From contig JBCBJV010000002.1 in the NCBI GenBank assembly GCA_038522945.1, positions 248,001 through 312,000 on the forward strand: 64,000 bases of DNA, given 5' to 3'. The notes under the pieces are model-generated. The model was not told where the DNA came from and searched no databases. It saw only the letters and a list, made by a program, of their open reading frames with translations. The stretch is from MED-G105 sp038522945. GTDB lineage: Bacteria > Pseudomonadota > Alphaproteobacteria > Caulobacterales > Parvularculaceae. Positions 17,800 to 26,583 of the stretch are shown here, in pieces. A program made the position numbers and the translations under genes. The stretch's first letter is position 1; each line of letters begins with the position of its first letter.

Positions 17800-19278
17800 A
17801 TGACGGACGACACTGTCGGCGGCATAGACAGGAAGTTTTCGGCGTTTCGCAAAACGTTGATGCAAAGATATGGTAAGGCGGTTTACGATTCTTGGATGTC
17901 TGACTTGGATTTTGTTCAGGCGACGGAGCATTCAGCAACGCTATCGACGGGTTCGGCTGTCAAAGCTGAACGCCTTAACCAGCAATTCCGACCGGGCTTG
18001 CGGATGGCGTTTAGTGAGCATGTGCGACCGGTCCAAAATCTGTTGATTATCAAGCGTCAGGCATTGGCTGCACAGGCGCGAAAAGCGAGCGTGAAGAGCC
18101 AAAGTAACAATGGTGTTTTAGTCCGTGACGATCATGGTGCTTCAAAGTCCGGTGTTAGCGGGTTTGACTTTGGGCCCAAGGCTGAAGCAACGACTTTGCA
18201 ACCAGAGCGCAAAGAAAACGCCGAGCCTTTTCGTCGTGCGCTTGATGTGGCGGCAATATCTTCGCCATTGGATGAGCGGCTCGTGTTTGATACGTTCGTT
18301 ATCGGCGAGAGCAATCTGCTTGCCCACGCGGCGGCCCAACGCGTCTTTGCCGAAGGCCAGTCCGATCTGATTTACTTTTATGGTGAGTCCGGTGTCGGCA
18401 AGACCCACTTGCTCAACGGGATCGCTCATAAATGGAAGAAGTTATATCCCGAAAAACCGTTTGCCTACATCACGCATTCGGGCATGCGTGACGGTTTTTC
18501 CAAGGCAGCGCTAACAAATAATCTTTATGCGTTGCATCAGGATTTGCTAAAGCGCGAATTGATTTTGATTGACGATATTCATCTACTCATCGGGAAAACG
18601 CGTACCCAGGAAGAAATCCTAAACTTGGTCAATGCATTCGCGACGACCGGTCGCCAGATTGTCATTGCGGGCGAGCACAAGCCTTCATTACTAATTGAAG
18701 AGGGGCTCAATGAAAAGCTTGCAGACCGGTTGTCTGGTGGGTTATCCGCTCCTATCAGCAGGGCTGGTGAGGATTTGCGTATCGGCGTCCTACGGGAACG
18801 TCGCGATCGTCAGGGTAGGGCAGAAATCACCAACGATGCTTTAGAGTTTATTGCGCGTCATTTTAACACCAGCATGAGAGAGGCTATCGGCATGTACAAT
18901 CATTTGTCCCTTGCATATGACCAGACCAATCGCAAAATCGGTGAAGCCGAAGCGCGAGCGGTGCTTCAGCCGCAAATGCGGGAACGGTCAAAAGGGGCAA
19001 GCGTAGAAACACTCTTGACGGCCGCAGCAGAAGCTTTCGGCTTGACTGACGCTGATCTAAAAGGCCGGGCTCAACCACAGCGCATCGTCCGTGCCCGCCA
19101 TGCTTATGTGATGGTGGGGCGGGATTATCTCAACGAGTCCTTCCCACAGCTAAGTCGGGCGCTAGGGCGTGATCACACAACGGCTATGTCAGGGTATCAG
19201 CGGGCGCAGGCGCTTTATGAGCGCGAGCAAGATTTCCGCGATAAAATCGATCAGATCCGGGCTCAAATCGGGCTTTGA
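17800..19278 (+). CDS. dnaA: Chromosomal replication initiator DnaA, divergent
   Basis: 492 aa. AAA+ initiator that melts the origin. Seen: domain I-like N-terminus, a low-complexity linker, then FDTFVIGESNLLAHAAA, Walker A GESGVGKTHLLNG (usually GGVGLGKTHL), Walker B LILIDDIHLL, box VII-like arginine in LADRLSGGL, sensor II TSMREAIG, and a domain IV with RIVRARHAYVMV and GRDHTTAMSGYQRA. Several positions that are nearly fixed elsewhere differ, and the loop before RDHTT is one residue short (ALGRDHTT rather than FGGRDHTT). Codon use is less GC-rich than in neighbours. ATG 17800 has only a weak gtgggg site; GTG 17788 is the alternative. Context (rpsT before, dnaN after) confirms identity. Confidence 0.93.
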   Translation: MTDDTVGGIDRKFSAFRKTLMQRYGKAVYDSWMSDLDFVQATEHSATLSTGSAVKAERLNQQFRPGLRMAFSEHVRPVQNLLIIKRQALAAQARKASVKSQSNNGVLVRDDHGASKSGVSGFDFGPKAEATTLQPERKENAEPFRRALDVAAISSPLDERLVFDTFVIGESNLLAHAAAQRVFAEGQSDLIYFYGESGVGKTHLLNGIAHKWKKLYPEKPFAYITHSGMRDGFSKAALTNNLYALHQDLLKRELILIDDIHLLIGKTRTQEEILNLVNAFATTGRQIVIAGEHKPSLLIEEGLNEKLADRLSGGLSAPISRAGEDLRIGVLRERRDRQGRAEITNDALEFIARHFNTSMREAIGMYNHLSLAYDQTNRKIGEAEARAVLQPQMRERSKGASVETLLTAAAEAFGLTDADLKGRAQPQRIVRARHAYVMVGRDYLNESFPQLSRALGRDHTTAMSGYQRAQALYEREQDFRDKIDQIRAQIGL

Positions 19279-19352
19279 TTAGGGGTGCTGCTGCTCGACT
19301 TTCGGCATTGTCAGGTCGAAGGCTGAGCCACTGAAAAATTGACGTTTTTCGA

Positions 19353-19395
19353 GCCAGTGTTGGGGCGTGAATTCGCTTTCGACACTGGCTTTTTT
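19353..19395 (+). terminator. dnaA terminator in the dnaA-dnaN gap
   Basis: Perfect 8-bp stem gccagtgt (19353-19360)/acactggc (19382-19389) followed by TTTTTT. A preceding hairpin gaaaaa/tttttc (19333-19350) lies just upstream. The rest of the 328-base gap (19279-19606) holds no gene and presumably contains a dnaN promoter. Confidence 0.8.
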
Positions 19396-19606
19396 GTGTT
19401 GTTTTCGGCTATACTGTACGGCCTAGTCCGGGTCAGCGATTCGACCTTTTCGCCATGGCTAATTGTTGGTGTCACTGGCGACTTTAACGGATCAAAAATT
19501 GATATCCGGCGGCAGTTCACTGGAGTCTGGCGTGGGGTCGGCCATAGCGTCCCAAGCCCAATTTTTCAGCCGACTGTCGCTATGTAATAGAAAGTAACGT
19601 GCCCAT

Positions 19607-20725
19607 ATGAAGGTCACCATTGAACGGTCTGCGTTGGTCAAAGCTCTTGGTCACGTGCAAAGTGTGGTGGAACGGCGGAATACAATTCCAATCCTTGCGA
19701 ATGTACTGATGCAGGCAGATGGCGGCACGCTGACTTTGACTGCAACCGATCTGGATATTGAGGTTTCTGAAGCCGCCCCTGCGGATGTTGCTCTCAAAGG
19801 CGCGGCGACGGCCCCGGCGCTGACACTCTATGAGATCGTGCGCCGCTTGCCTGATGGGACGCAGGTGCGTCTTGAGTTATCACAAGAAGAAGGACGCCTG
19901 CAGGTCTCCGCGGGTCGGTCTCATTTTGCCCTTGCCGTTTTGCCGGACGAGGATTTTCCAACCCTTGCGTCAGATACGCTCGACACCCGCTTTGCCCTGT
20001 CACGCACTGTCTTGAAGCGGCTGTTTGACAAGGCGCGGTTCGCCATGTCCCAGGAAGAAACGCGGTATTATCTGAACGGTATTTATCTGCACCCGCAACT
20101 TTCCTCTGAGGGCAATGCCTTGCGTGCTGCTGCAACTGACGGGCACCGCTTGGCGCGCATAGATGCAGAGCTTCCCGATGGGGCAGATAAAATGCCCGGC
20201 GTAATTGTCCCGCGCAAAGCAGTAGGTGAGTTATTGCGGCTAATCGACGATGCAGAAGACGCTATCGAAGTTTCTGTGTCGGAGTCCAAGATCCGGTTCT
20301 CATTTGGGGCCGGGCATCTGACCACCAAGCTGATCGATGGCACGTTTCCAGACTATGAACGGGTTATCCCGAAAGACAATCCGAATACCCTCCGGGTGGA
20401 GACGGCTGATTTTTCAAAAGCGGTTGATCGCGTCTCGACGGTTTCTGCGGACAGGACCCGATCGGTGAAAATGGAACTGGAAGCCGATCGCCTGCGGCTT
20501 AATGTTAATAATCCGGAAGCCGGCAGCGCGCTAGAAGAGCTCTCCGTGGACTATGGCGGAAGTGACATCGAGATCGGATTTAACGCCCGGTATCTTCTCG
20601 ATGTGGCGGGGCAAGTTGACGGAGAAACCATGGCCTTCAGCCTGGCCGATCCTTCGTCACCAACGGTGATTACCGATGAAGAAGATCCGACCGCGCTTTA
20701 TGTGCTCATGCCCCTGCGGGTCTGA
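19607..20725 (+). CDS. dnaN: DNA polymerase III beta subunit (sliding clamp)
   Basis: 372 aa, the standard length. Three clamp domains: MKVTIERSALVKALGHVQSV at the start, KRLFDKARFAMSQEETRYYLNG opening domain 2, and the closing ALYVLMPLRV at the C-terminus that forms the hydrophobic partner-binding pocket. ATG 19607 is the only sensible start. Followed by recF after 125 bases. Confidence 0.98.
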   Translation: MKVTIERSALVKALGHVQSVVERRNTIPILANVLMQADGGTLTLTATDLDIEVSEAAPADVALKGAATAPALTLYEIVRRLPDGTQVRLELSQEEGRLQVSAGRSHFALAVLPDEDFPTLASDTLDTRFALSRTVLKRLFDKARFAMSQEETRYYLNGIYLHPQLSSEGNALRAAATDGHRLARIDAELPDGADKMPGVIVPRKAVGELLRLIDDAEDAIEVSVSESKIRFSFGAGHLTTKLIDGTFPDYERVIPKDNPNTLRVETADFSKAVDRVSTVSADRTRSVKMELEADRLRLNVNNPEAGSALEELSVDYGGSDIEIGFNARYLLDVAGQVDGETMAFSLADPSSPTVITDEEDPTALYVLMPLRV

Positions 20726-20850
20726 GGCACCATTGGATCGGATGATTAGTTGAACGTGTTCAGTGGACACATGTTTGGAGCGCAAGGGGCGGCAATCCGC
20801 CTTTATGCGTGCGCTGACAAAAGGCGACGCTTCCGGAAAGCTGGTGGCAG

Positions 20851-22101
20851 ATGACACAAGTCGCAGCAACTCAAAGATCGGCTGTTCAGGTCGTGGCCGA
20901 GGGAACGGCTGAGCGTGAGCGGTCGTTGCCTGAGAGGTCGTTGCCTGACGCGGTGCACCCTGCTTACCGTGCTGCGATCCGTCGACTGACATTGACGAAC
21001 TTTAGGTCTTACGACTTTCTCGATCTCGCTCTCGATGGTCGCCCTGTTGCCCTTGCTGGTGCAAACGGGGCTGGCAAAACAAATATTCTGGAATCGGTTT
21101 CTCTTATCGGGCCGGGGCGCGGTCTGAGGGGCGGGCGCCTTGCGGACTATCCGCGCCATGGCGGATCAGGCGGTTGGTCCGTGGCAGTTCGTTTAGAAGC
21201 CAGCGACGATGAACGCCGGTTGGGTGTGGGCGCAGAGGCCCATCAGCCCGACAAGCGCGTTTGCCGGATTGACGGTCGTTCCGCCAGTGGGCCTATTGCG
21301 TTTGCCGATCACGTGCGGTTTTTGTGGCTAACGCCTGCGCAAGACCGCCTCTTTATGGAAGGGGCCGGCGAGCGGCGGAAGTTCCTCGATCGCATGACAC
21401 AAGCCCATGACCCGGCCCATGCGCGAGCTGCGAATACCTATGAAACCGCCATGCGCCAGCGCCAGAAGCTCTTGGAAAATGATTTGGGAACCGATGACGC
21501 CTGGCTTTCCAGTCTAGAGATGCAGATGGCAGAAGCGGGCGTTGCTGTTGCGGCGGCCCGGCGCGAAATGGCAGCGCTCCTCGCGGAACACAATTTGAGC
21601 GACGACGGCGGACAAGGGGCGGTGTTTCCCGCGGCGGATATTTCCCTTCAAGGCGATATTGAAAGCATGCTCGATGAGGCACCGGCAGCCACAGTGGAAG
21701 ATACGTTCGCAGACCGTTTGCGCGCGAACCGGCGGCTTGATGCGGAGGCAAAGCGGGCAACGCTCGGGCCTCATCGGTCCGATCTTTTGGTAACCCATCG
21801 TGCAAAGTCCGAGCCTGCGCGCCTTTGTTCGACGGGGGAGCAGAAAGCGCTTTTGATCGGCCTGGTGTTGGCCAATGCTTGTACCCTCGCCAAGCGCCAG
21901 GATTGCCCGCCGCTAATCCTCCTCCTAGATGAAATTGCCGCTCACCTGGACCCTGCCCGGCGGGCTGCCCTTTTCGATATTCTCGATACCACCAAATTCC
22001 AGTGTTTTATGACTGGTACAGACCATCAATTGTTCGAAGCGTGGGGCGAGCGAGCCCAACTCTTTACTGTCTGCGATGGTGTTCTCACCGAAGCGCGCTA
22101 A
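20851..22101 (+). CDS. recF: DNA replication and repair protein RecF
   Basis: 416 aa. SMC-like ATPase acting at gapped DNA with RecO/RecR. Seen: IRRLTLTNFRSYDFL, Walker A GANGAGKTNILE, signature region STGEQKALLIGL and Walker B LILLLDEIAAHLD. In most homologs the LTNFR motif is within about 10 residues of the start; here it is at residue 46, after an extension containing an in-frame 15-base duplication (RSLPE RSLPD). An in-frame GTG at 20953 would remove the extension but lacks a well-placed ribosome site, so the true start is uncertain. Confidence 0.95.
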   Translation: MTQVAATQRSAVQVVAEGTAERERSLPERSLPDAVHPAYRAAIRRLTLTNFRSYDFLDLALDGRPVALAGANGAGKTNILESVSLIGPGRGLRGGRLADYPRHGGSGGWSVAVRLEASDDERRLGVGAEAHQPDKRVCRIDGRSASGPIAFADHVRFLWLTPAQDRLFMEGAGERRKFLDRMTQAHDPAHARAANTYETAMRQRQKLLENDLGTDDAWLSSLEMQMAEAGVAVAAARREMAALLAEHNLSDDGGQGAVFPAADISLQGDIESMLDEAPAATVEDTFADRLRANRRLDAEAKRATLGPHRSDLLVTHRAKSEPARLCSTGEQKALLIGLVLANACTLAKRQDCPPLILLLDEIAAHLDPARRAALFDILDTTKFQCFMTGTDHQLFEAWGERAQLFTVCDGVLTEAR

Positions 22102-22138
22102 GTCAGACTCATAGATTAGACATAGAAAGACCAAGCAA

Positions 22139-24574
22139 ATGGCCGAGCCAGCTGCAGAAAATCTCCCTGAGCAAGAAAATGCCGACTACGGTGCCCAATC
22201 GATCAAGGTTCTCAAAGGCCTCGATGCCGTCCGTAAGCGCCCGGGCATGTATATCGGGGATACCGACGATGGGTCGGGCCTCCATCACATGGTTTACGAA
22301 GTTGTCGACAACGCGATTGATGAAGCACTGGCTGGGTACTGTGATGCAGTTGATGTCATACTTAACGAGGATGGATCGGTCACGGTGCGTGACAACGGCC
22401 GCGGCATCCCGACGGAGATCCACCCAGAAGAAGGGGTCTCCGCCGCACAAGTTATCATGACCCAGCTCCATGCGGGCGGGAAATTCGACCAGAACTCCTA
22501 CAAGGTCTCCGGCGGCTTGCACGGCGTTGGTGTTTCAGTTGTGAATGCCCTGTCAGAGCGGCTAGAGCTGCGCATTTTCCGTAATGGCAAGGAGCATTTC
22601 ATGCGTTTTGCCCTCGGTGAGCCGGATGGTGACCTTGAAGTAGTTGGGGACACTGAAAAATCGGGGACGGAAGTCACCTTCATGCCGTCCGATACGATCT
22701 TTACCGGGATCGAATTCGATTTTGATACGCTGGAACACCGGCTGCGCGAGTTGGCATTCCTTAATTCAGGCGTCGCGATCAATCTGAAAGACGAACGACG
22801 CCTGGAGCCGCGCGAAGAAGCGATGTTATATGAAGGCGGTCTCGTCGCCTATGTGAAGTATTTAGACAAGACTAAATCAGCCCTCATAGGCAATCCAATC
22901 GCGTTTGAGATTGAAAAAGATGGGATCACTGTCGAAGCAGCTTTGTGGTGGAACGACGGCTATCACGAAAAGGTCTTGTGTTTCACCAACAACATCCCCC
23001 AGCGAGACGGTGGCACGCACCTGGCGGGTTTCCGGGCTGCGCTGACGCGGATAATCAACAATTACGCCGCAGAAAGTGGAATCGCGAAAAAAGAAAAAGT
23101 CAGTCTTTCCGGTGATGATGCGCGCGAAGGACTGACCTGTGTTCTCTCGGTAAAGGTCCCCGATCCGAAGTTCAGCTCACAGACAAAAGATAAGCTCGTC
23201 TCCTCTGAAGTGCGCCCCGTTGTAGAAAGTTCTGTTTCCGAAAAGCTTGGGGGTTGGTTTGAAGAAAATCCCCAGGAGGCCAAAAAGATCGTCATGAAGA
23301 TCGTCGAGGCAGCCATGGCCCGGGAGGCAGCCCGGAAAGCGCGTGAATTGACCCGGCGCAAGTCGGCGCTCGACGTGGCCTCGCTTCCCGGCAAGCTTGC
23401 AGATTGCCAAGAGCGGGACCCTGCCAAAGCAGAGATCTTTATCGTCGAGGGTGACTCCGCTGGCGGCTCGGCAAAACAAGCGCGCAACCGCGAAAACCAG
23501 GCGGTCCTGCCCTTGAAGGGGAAGATCCTCAATGTGGAGCGGGCGCGCTTTGACAAGATGCTTTCCAGCCAGGAGATTGGTACCCTGATTACTGCCCTTG
23601 GGACGGGCATTGGCCGGGACGACTTCAATCCTGATAAGCTGCGCTATCATAAGATCATTATCATGACGGACGCCGACGTAGACGGCGCCCACATTCGCAC
23701 GCTTCTGCTCACCTTCTTCTTCCGCCAAATGCCGGAGCTAATTGCGCGCGGCCATCTCTACATTGCTCAGCCGCCGCTTTACAAAGTGGCGCGCGGTAAA
23801 TCTGAGCAGTACCTGCTCGACGATGAGGCTCTAGAGAATTATCTCTTTACGGAAGGTGCAGACGGCGCTGAACTCGTCCTTAGTACGGGGGAGGTGATGA
23901 TTGGACAGGACCTTTCCGACATCATCGAAAAAGCCCGCGCTGTGCGCCGGATCATCGACCAGTTCCCAGCGCGGTACAACCGGGACGTCATTGTCCAGGC
24001 GGCGCTTGCCCGGGGCCTAACCGAACAGCCGAGCGATGCCGAAGCGGCGCAGGCCATGGCGGACAAGATTAGTAAGCGCCTCGACATGATCGCCGAGGAG
24101 TTTGAGACGGGCTGGGAAGGCCGTATTGATGAAGCGGGCGGATACGTCTTTGAGCGCGAACTTCGTGGTGTGCGCGAGCGCCATGAATTGCCGAGCGATG
24201 TTCTCGTCTCAACGGATGCCCGTCGCGTTCAAGAGGGGCTTGATCCGCTTGCTGAAGCCTTTGCGGAGCCGGGCACCTGGCGCCGGAAAGAGCAGGCCCG
24301 CCGCGTGACTGGGCCGAACAGCCTTTTACGGGCCGCACGCGCTGCAGGTGAAAAAGGCACCAGCAATATCCAGCGCTATAAAGGTCTCGGCGAGATGAAC
24401 CCCGACCAGCTCTGGGAAACGACCCTCGACGAAGATGCGCGCTCGCTCTTACAGGTGAAAATCAAAGAGGCCGACGAGGCTGACGATATCTTCTCGCGCC
24501 TCATGGGTGACGTTGTCGAGCCGCGCCGCGAGTTCATTCAGGACAATGCCCTCGCGGCGGAGCTGGATGTGTAA
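22139..24574 (+). CDS. gyrB: DNA gyrase subunit B
   Basis: 811 aa. ATPase subunit of gyrase. Seen: GHKL ATP-binding motifs VVDNAIDEALAG and DNGRGIPTEIHP, GGLHGVGVSVVNALS, the quinolone-region EGDSAGGSAKQARNRENQ and LPLKGKILNVE, the metal-binding DADVDGAHIRTLLLTFFFRQ and the C-terminal YKGLGEMNPDQLWETTLD. Follows recF by 37 bases, so probably cotranscribed. No terminator is obvious after it. Confidence 0.99.
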   Translation: MAEPAAENLPEQENADYGAQSIKVLKGLDAVRKRPGMYIGDTDDGSGLHHMVYEVVDNAIDEALAGYCDAVDVILNEDGSVTVRDNGRGIPTEIHPEEGVSAAQVIMTQLHAGGKFDQNSYKVSGGLHGVGVSVVNALSERLELRIFRNGKEHFMRFALGEPDGDLEVVGDTEKSGTEVTFMPSDTIFTGIEFDFDTLEHRLRELAFLNSGVAINLKDERRLEPREEAMLYEGGLVAYVKYLDKTKSALIGNPIAFEIEKDGITVEAALWWNDGYHEKVLCFTNNIPQRDGGTHLAGFRAALTRIINNYAAESGIAKKEKVSLSGDDAREGLTCVLSVKVPDPKFSSQTKDKLVSSEVRPVVESSVSEKLGGWFEENPQEAKKIVMKIVEAAMAREAARKARELTRRKSALDVASLPGKLADCQERDPAKAEIFIVEGDSAGGSAKQARNRENQAVLPLKGKILNVERARFDKMLSSQEIGTLITALGTGIGRDDFNPDKLRYHKIIIMTDADVDGAHIRTLLLTFFFRQMPELIARGHLYIAQPPLYKVARGKSEQYLLDDEALENYLFTEGADGAELVLSTGEVMIGQDLSDIIEKARAVRRIIDQFPARYNRDVIVQAALARGLTEQPSDAEAAQAMADKISKRLDMIAEEFETGWEGRIDEAGGYVFERELRGVRERHELPSDVLVSTDARRVQEGLDPLAEAFAEPGTWRRKEQARRVTGPNSLLRAARAAGEKGTSNIQRYKGLGEMNPDQLWETTLDEDARSLLQVKIKEADEADDIFSRLMGDVVEPRREFIQDNALAAELDV

Positions 24575-24592
24575 GCGGCCAAAGTTTCCAAG

Positions 24593-24620
24593 GCCGGGCC
24601 ACTAAAGCCGGGCCACTAAA
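24593..24620. repeat. Two tandem copies of a 14-base unit after gyrB
   Basis: gccgggccactaaa occurs twice in direct succession (24593-24606 and 24607-24620), with part of a third copy (gccg). The repeat overlaps the stop of the convergent TPR gene. Confidence 0.8.
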
Positions 24621-26424
24621 GCCGAGAAAGTCCTGGCTCTGACTTTTTGCCAAGCCAGGCGTCTTTCATCATGGAGCGTGCAAACTTCGCAGCGCTTTTA
24701 TCGCCCTGCGCCTTGTAAGCTTCGCTGAGCCCATAGAGAGCCCAGCCATTGTTCGGACTCTTCACGAGCGTTTCCATGAACAATTGCTCGGCTCTGGCGG
24801 TCTCGCCATTCTTGAGGGCCAGTGCGGCAAGAGTTTGCTTTGCGGGATAGTACCAATAGGGCGGCTCGGTGTAGTTGAGCCCGGACTGCAGAATGTCAGC
24901 CTCTTCCATGGCCTCGATAGCAGTCTCAAGATCCCCCTCGCTGTCGGCGATGCGGGCCAATACCGTCAGGTGCGCGATCTTTAGAACGTCAATACCCGGA
25001 ATATTATTGTTTTCCAGCACGGATAGATCTGTGTTCGTGAAGATATCGCTGATGGCAGCCGCTTCTGCTCGTGCCTCGTCGAGCCGGCCCAAGCGCGCGA
25101 GGGCCTCACCGCGGGCATAGTGCCAGATGCCAGCGACAAAAGGGACGTCCTCAGGTTTCTCCAGCGTGAGGATGTCCTCCGGATCGGCAAACATCACTTT
25201 GGCGTAATATGGTGCTGCTTTGATCGGCTGAGCCAATGGAATTTCCGCCGCGAAATTTAGAGGCAGCTTGTCATCAAGCTTCTCAGCCATGGAGAGAGAG
25301 GTGGCCGCATCACCTGCCATCATGGCCGAGGTCATGAGGAAATGAACATTGTGGGTGTAGTACCCATATTCATAAAGCGGGCTTGATGGGCCGCTCGCCA
25401 GAAACGCTTCGTCGGCGGCGACACCATCAATGTTCACATTCAGCGACTTTTTAAATTCTCCGATCCGATAATAAATATGCGATGGCATATGAATGAGATG
25501 GCCGAACCCAGGCGAGAGGGCAGCTAGTTTGTCCGCATACGGTGCGGCCCGGTAAGGGTCCGTCGTATTCTCTGTCAGGTGGATGTAAAGGTGGATCGCC
25601 CCCTGATGGTCAGGGCTTCTGGCAAGAACGCCCTCAAGGAGGGATAAGGTGCGATCACTTCGACCCTTTGCGGCGCGCCCGTCGGCCATCCAGTAATCCC
25701 AGGGCTGGGTGTCCATATTAGCTTCGGCGCTCAGTATCGCGATGAAATCGTCTTCCGGGTACGTTAGGGCCACCGCGTCCATGGCGTCGGCAAAGGCAGC
25801 ATCAAGGGCTGACCTGTCAGGACCGGCGTCTTCCTTGTACCGTGCAGCAAGGGCATCAATTAATGCTTTTTCTTTTTCCGTGCCCGTCTCTTTTAATTCT
25901 TGCGCCTTGGTAAGGGCCGCCATCGCCGGCGGGATGGCGGTCGGATCCATCGGTGCATTGATGTTGGGGCCCAGAGCGAGTGATTCGGCCCAGAAACAAA
26001 TCGCGCACGCGGGATCTGCAGTTTGTGCTTCCTTAAAGGCCGCGATCGCTTGGGCGTGGTTGAAGTTCCACATGTGACCGATGCCAGCATCGAAATAGGT
26101 TTGCGCGTCTGGCACGGACGTGGAGATTTTGTAATGGATGCTTGGCAAGGGCGTTAGTCGGCCCGCGACGGGCGCGAGCACTTCCGCGGAGTTTTCCGGG
26201 TTCGCCGCCGCGCTTGCGATCTTCAAGAAGAAGGCGCGGCGGCGCTGCGCATCCCCCGTGTTACCGCAAATCGACTGAGAAATGAGGGCCGGGCTCACAA
26301 AGGCTGTTGTCACCCCATCGGTACTGGTAAAGTGGTCAGAGCCGTTCCATTCAACGCCAGCTGATAATCCAAATGCACCCGCAATTGCGGCCAAAGATGT
26401 TGAAATCGCAAGTTTCGTTTTCAT
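24616..26424 (-). CDS. Exported TPR-repeat protein, 602 aa
   Basis: N-terminal signal peptide MKTKLAISTSLAAIAGAFGLSAG; the ATG follows ggggag. Helical repeats of the tetratricopeptide kind run through the protein: AQTYFDAGIGHMWNFNHAQAIAAFKEAQ (about residue 105), ACAICFWAESLALGPNIN, SLLEGVLARSPDHQGAIHLYIHLTE, and a C-terminal set ARAEQLFMETLVKSPNNGWALYGLSEAY. The conserved HLYIHLTE and HMPSHIYYR segments match a family of periplasmic TPR proteins of unknown function often seen in marine Proteobacteria. Likely periplasmic scaffold; partner unknown. Confidence 0.85.
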   Translation of the reverse strand: MKTKLAISTSLAAIAGAFGLSAGVEWNGSDHFTSTDGVTTAFVSPALISQSICGNTGDAQRRRAFFLKIASAAANPENSAEVLAPVAGRLTPLPSIHYKISTSVPDAQTYFDAGIGHMWNFNHAQAIAAFKEAQTADPACAICFWAESLALGPNINAPMDPTAIPPAMAALTKAQELKETGTEKEKALIDALAARYKEDAGPDRSALDAAFADAMDAVALTYPEDDFIAILSAEANMDTQPWDYWMADGRAAKGRSDRTLSLLEGVLARSPDHQGAIHLYIHLTENTTDPYRAAPYADKLAALSPGFGHLIHMPSHIYYRIGEFKKSLNVNIDGVAADEAFLASGPSSPLYEYGYYTHNVHFLMTSAMMAGDAATSLSMAEKLDDKLPLNFAAEIPLAQPIKAAPYYAKVMFADPEDILTLEKPEDVPFVAGIWHYARGEALARLGRLDEARAEAAAISDIFTNTDLSVLENNNIPGIDVLKIAHLTVLARIADSEGDLETAIEAMEEADILQSGLNYTEPPYWYYPAKQTLAALALKNGETARAEQLFMETLVKSPNNGWALYGLSEAYKAQGDKSAAKFARSMMKDAWLGKKSEPGLSRL

Positions 26425-26583
26425 CAGACACGTCTCCCCACTGTCAATTTTCCCAAACTGGGCGGATGAATATCGAGATGGTTAGTAACACGATTGCCAG
26501 CGAGCGTCAGCGTTGAAAATCAGCTTTGCCTGCGCCTTTTCAGAGCCTTTTCCAGTGGTCGCGACCTATGCTTTAAGGACCCC

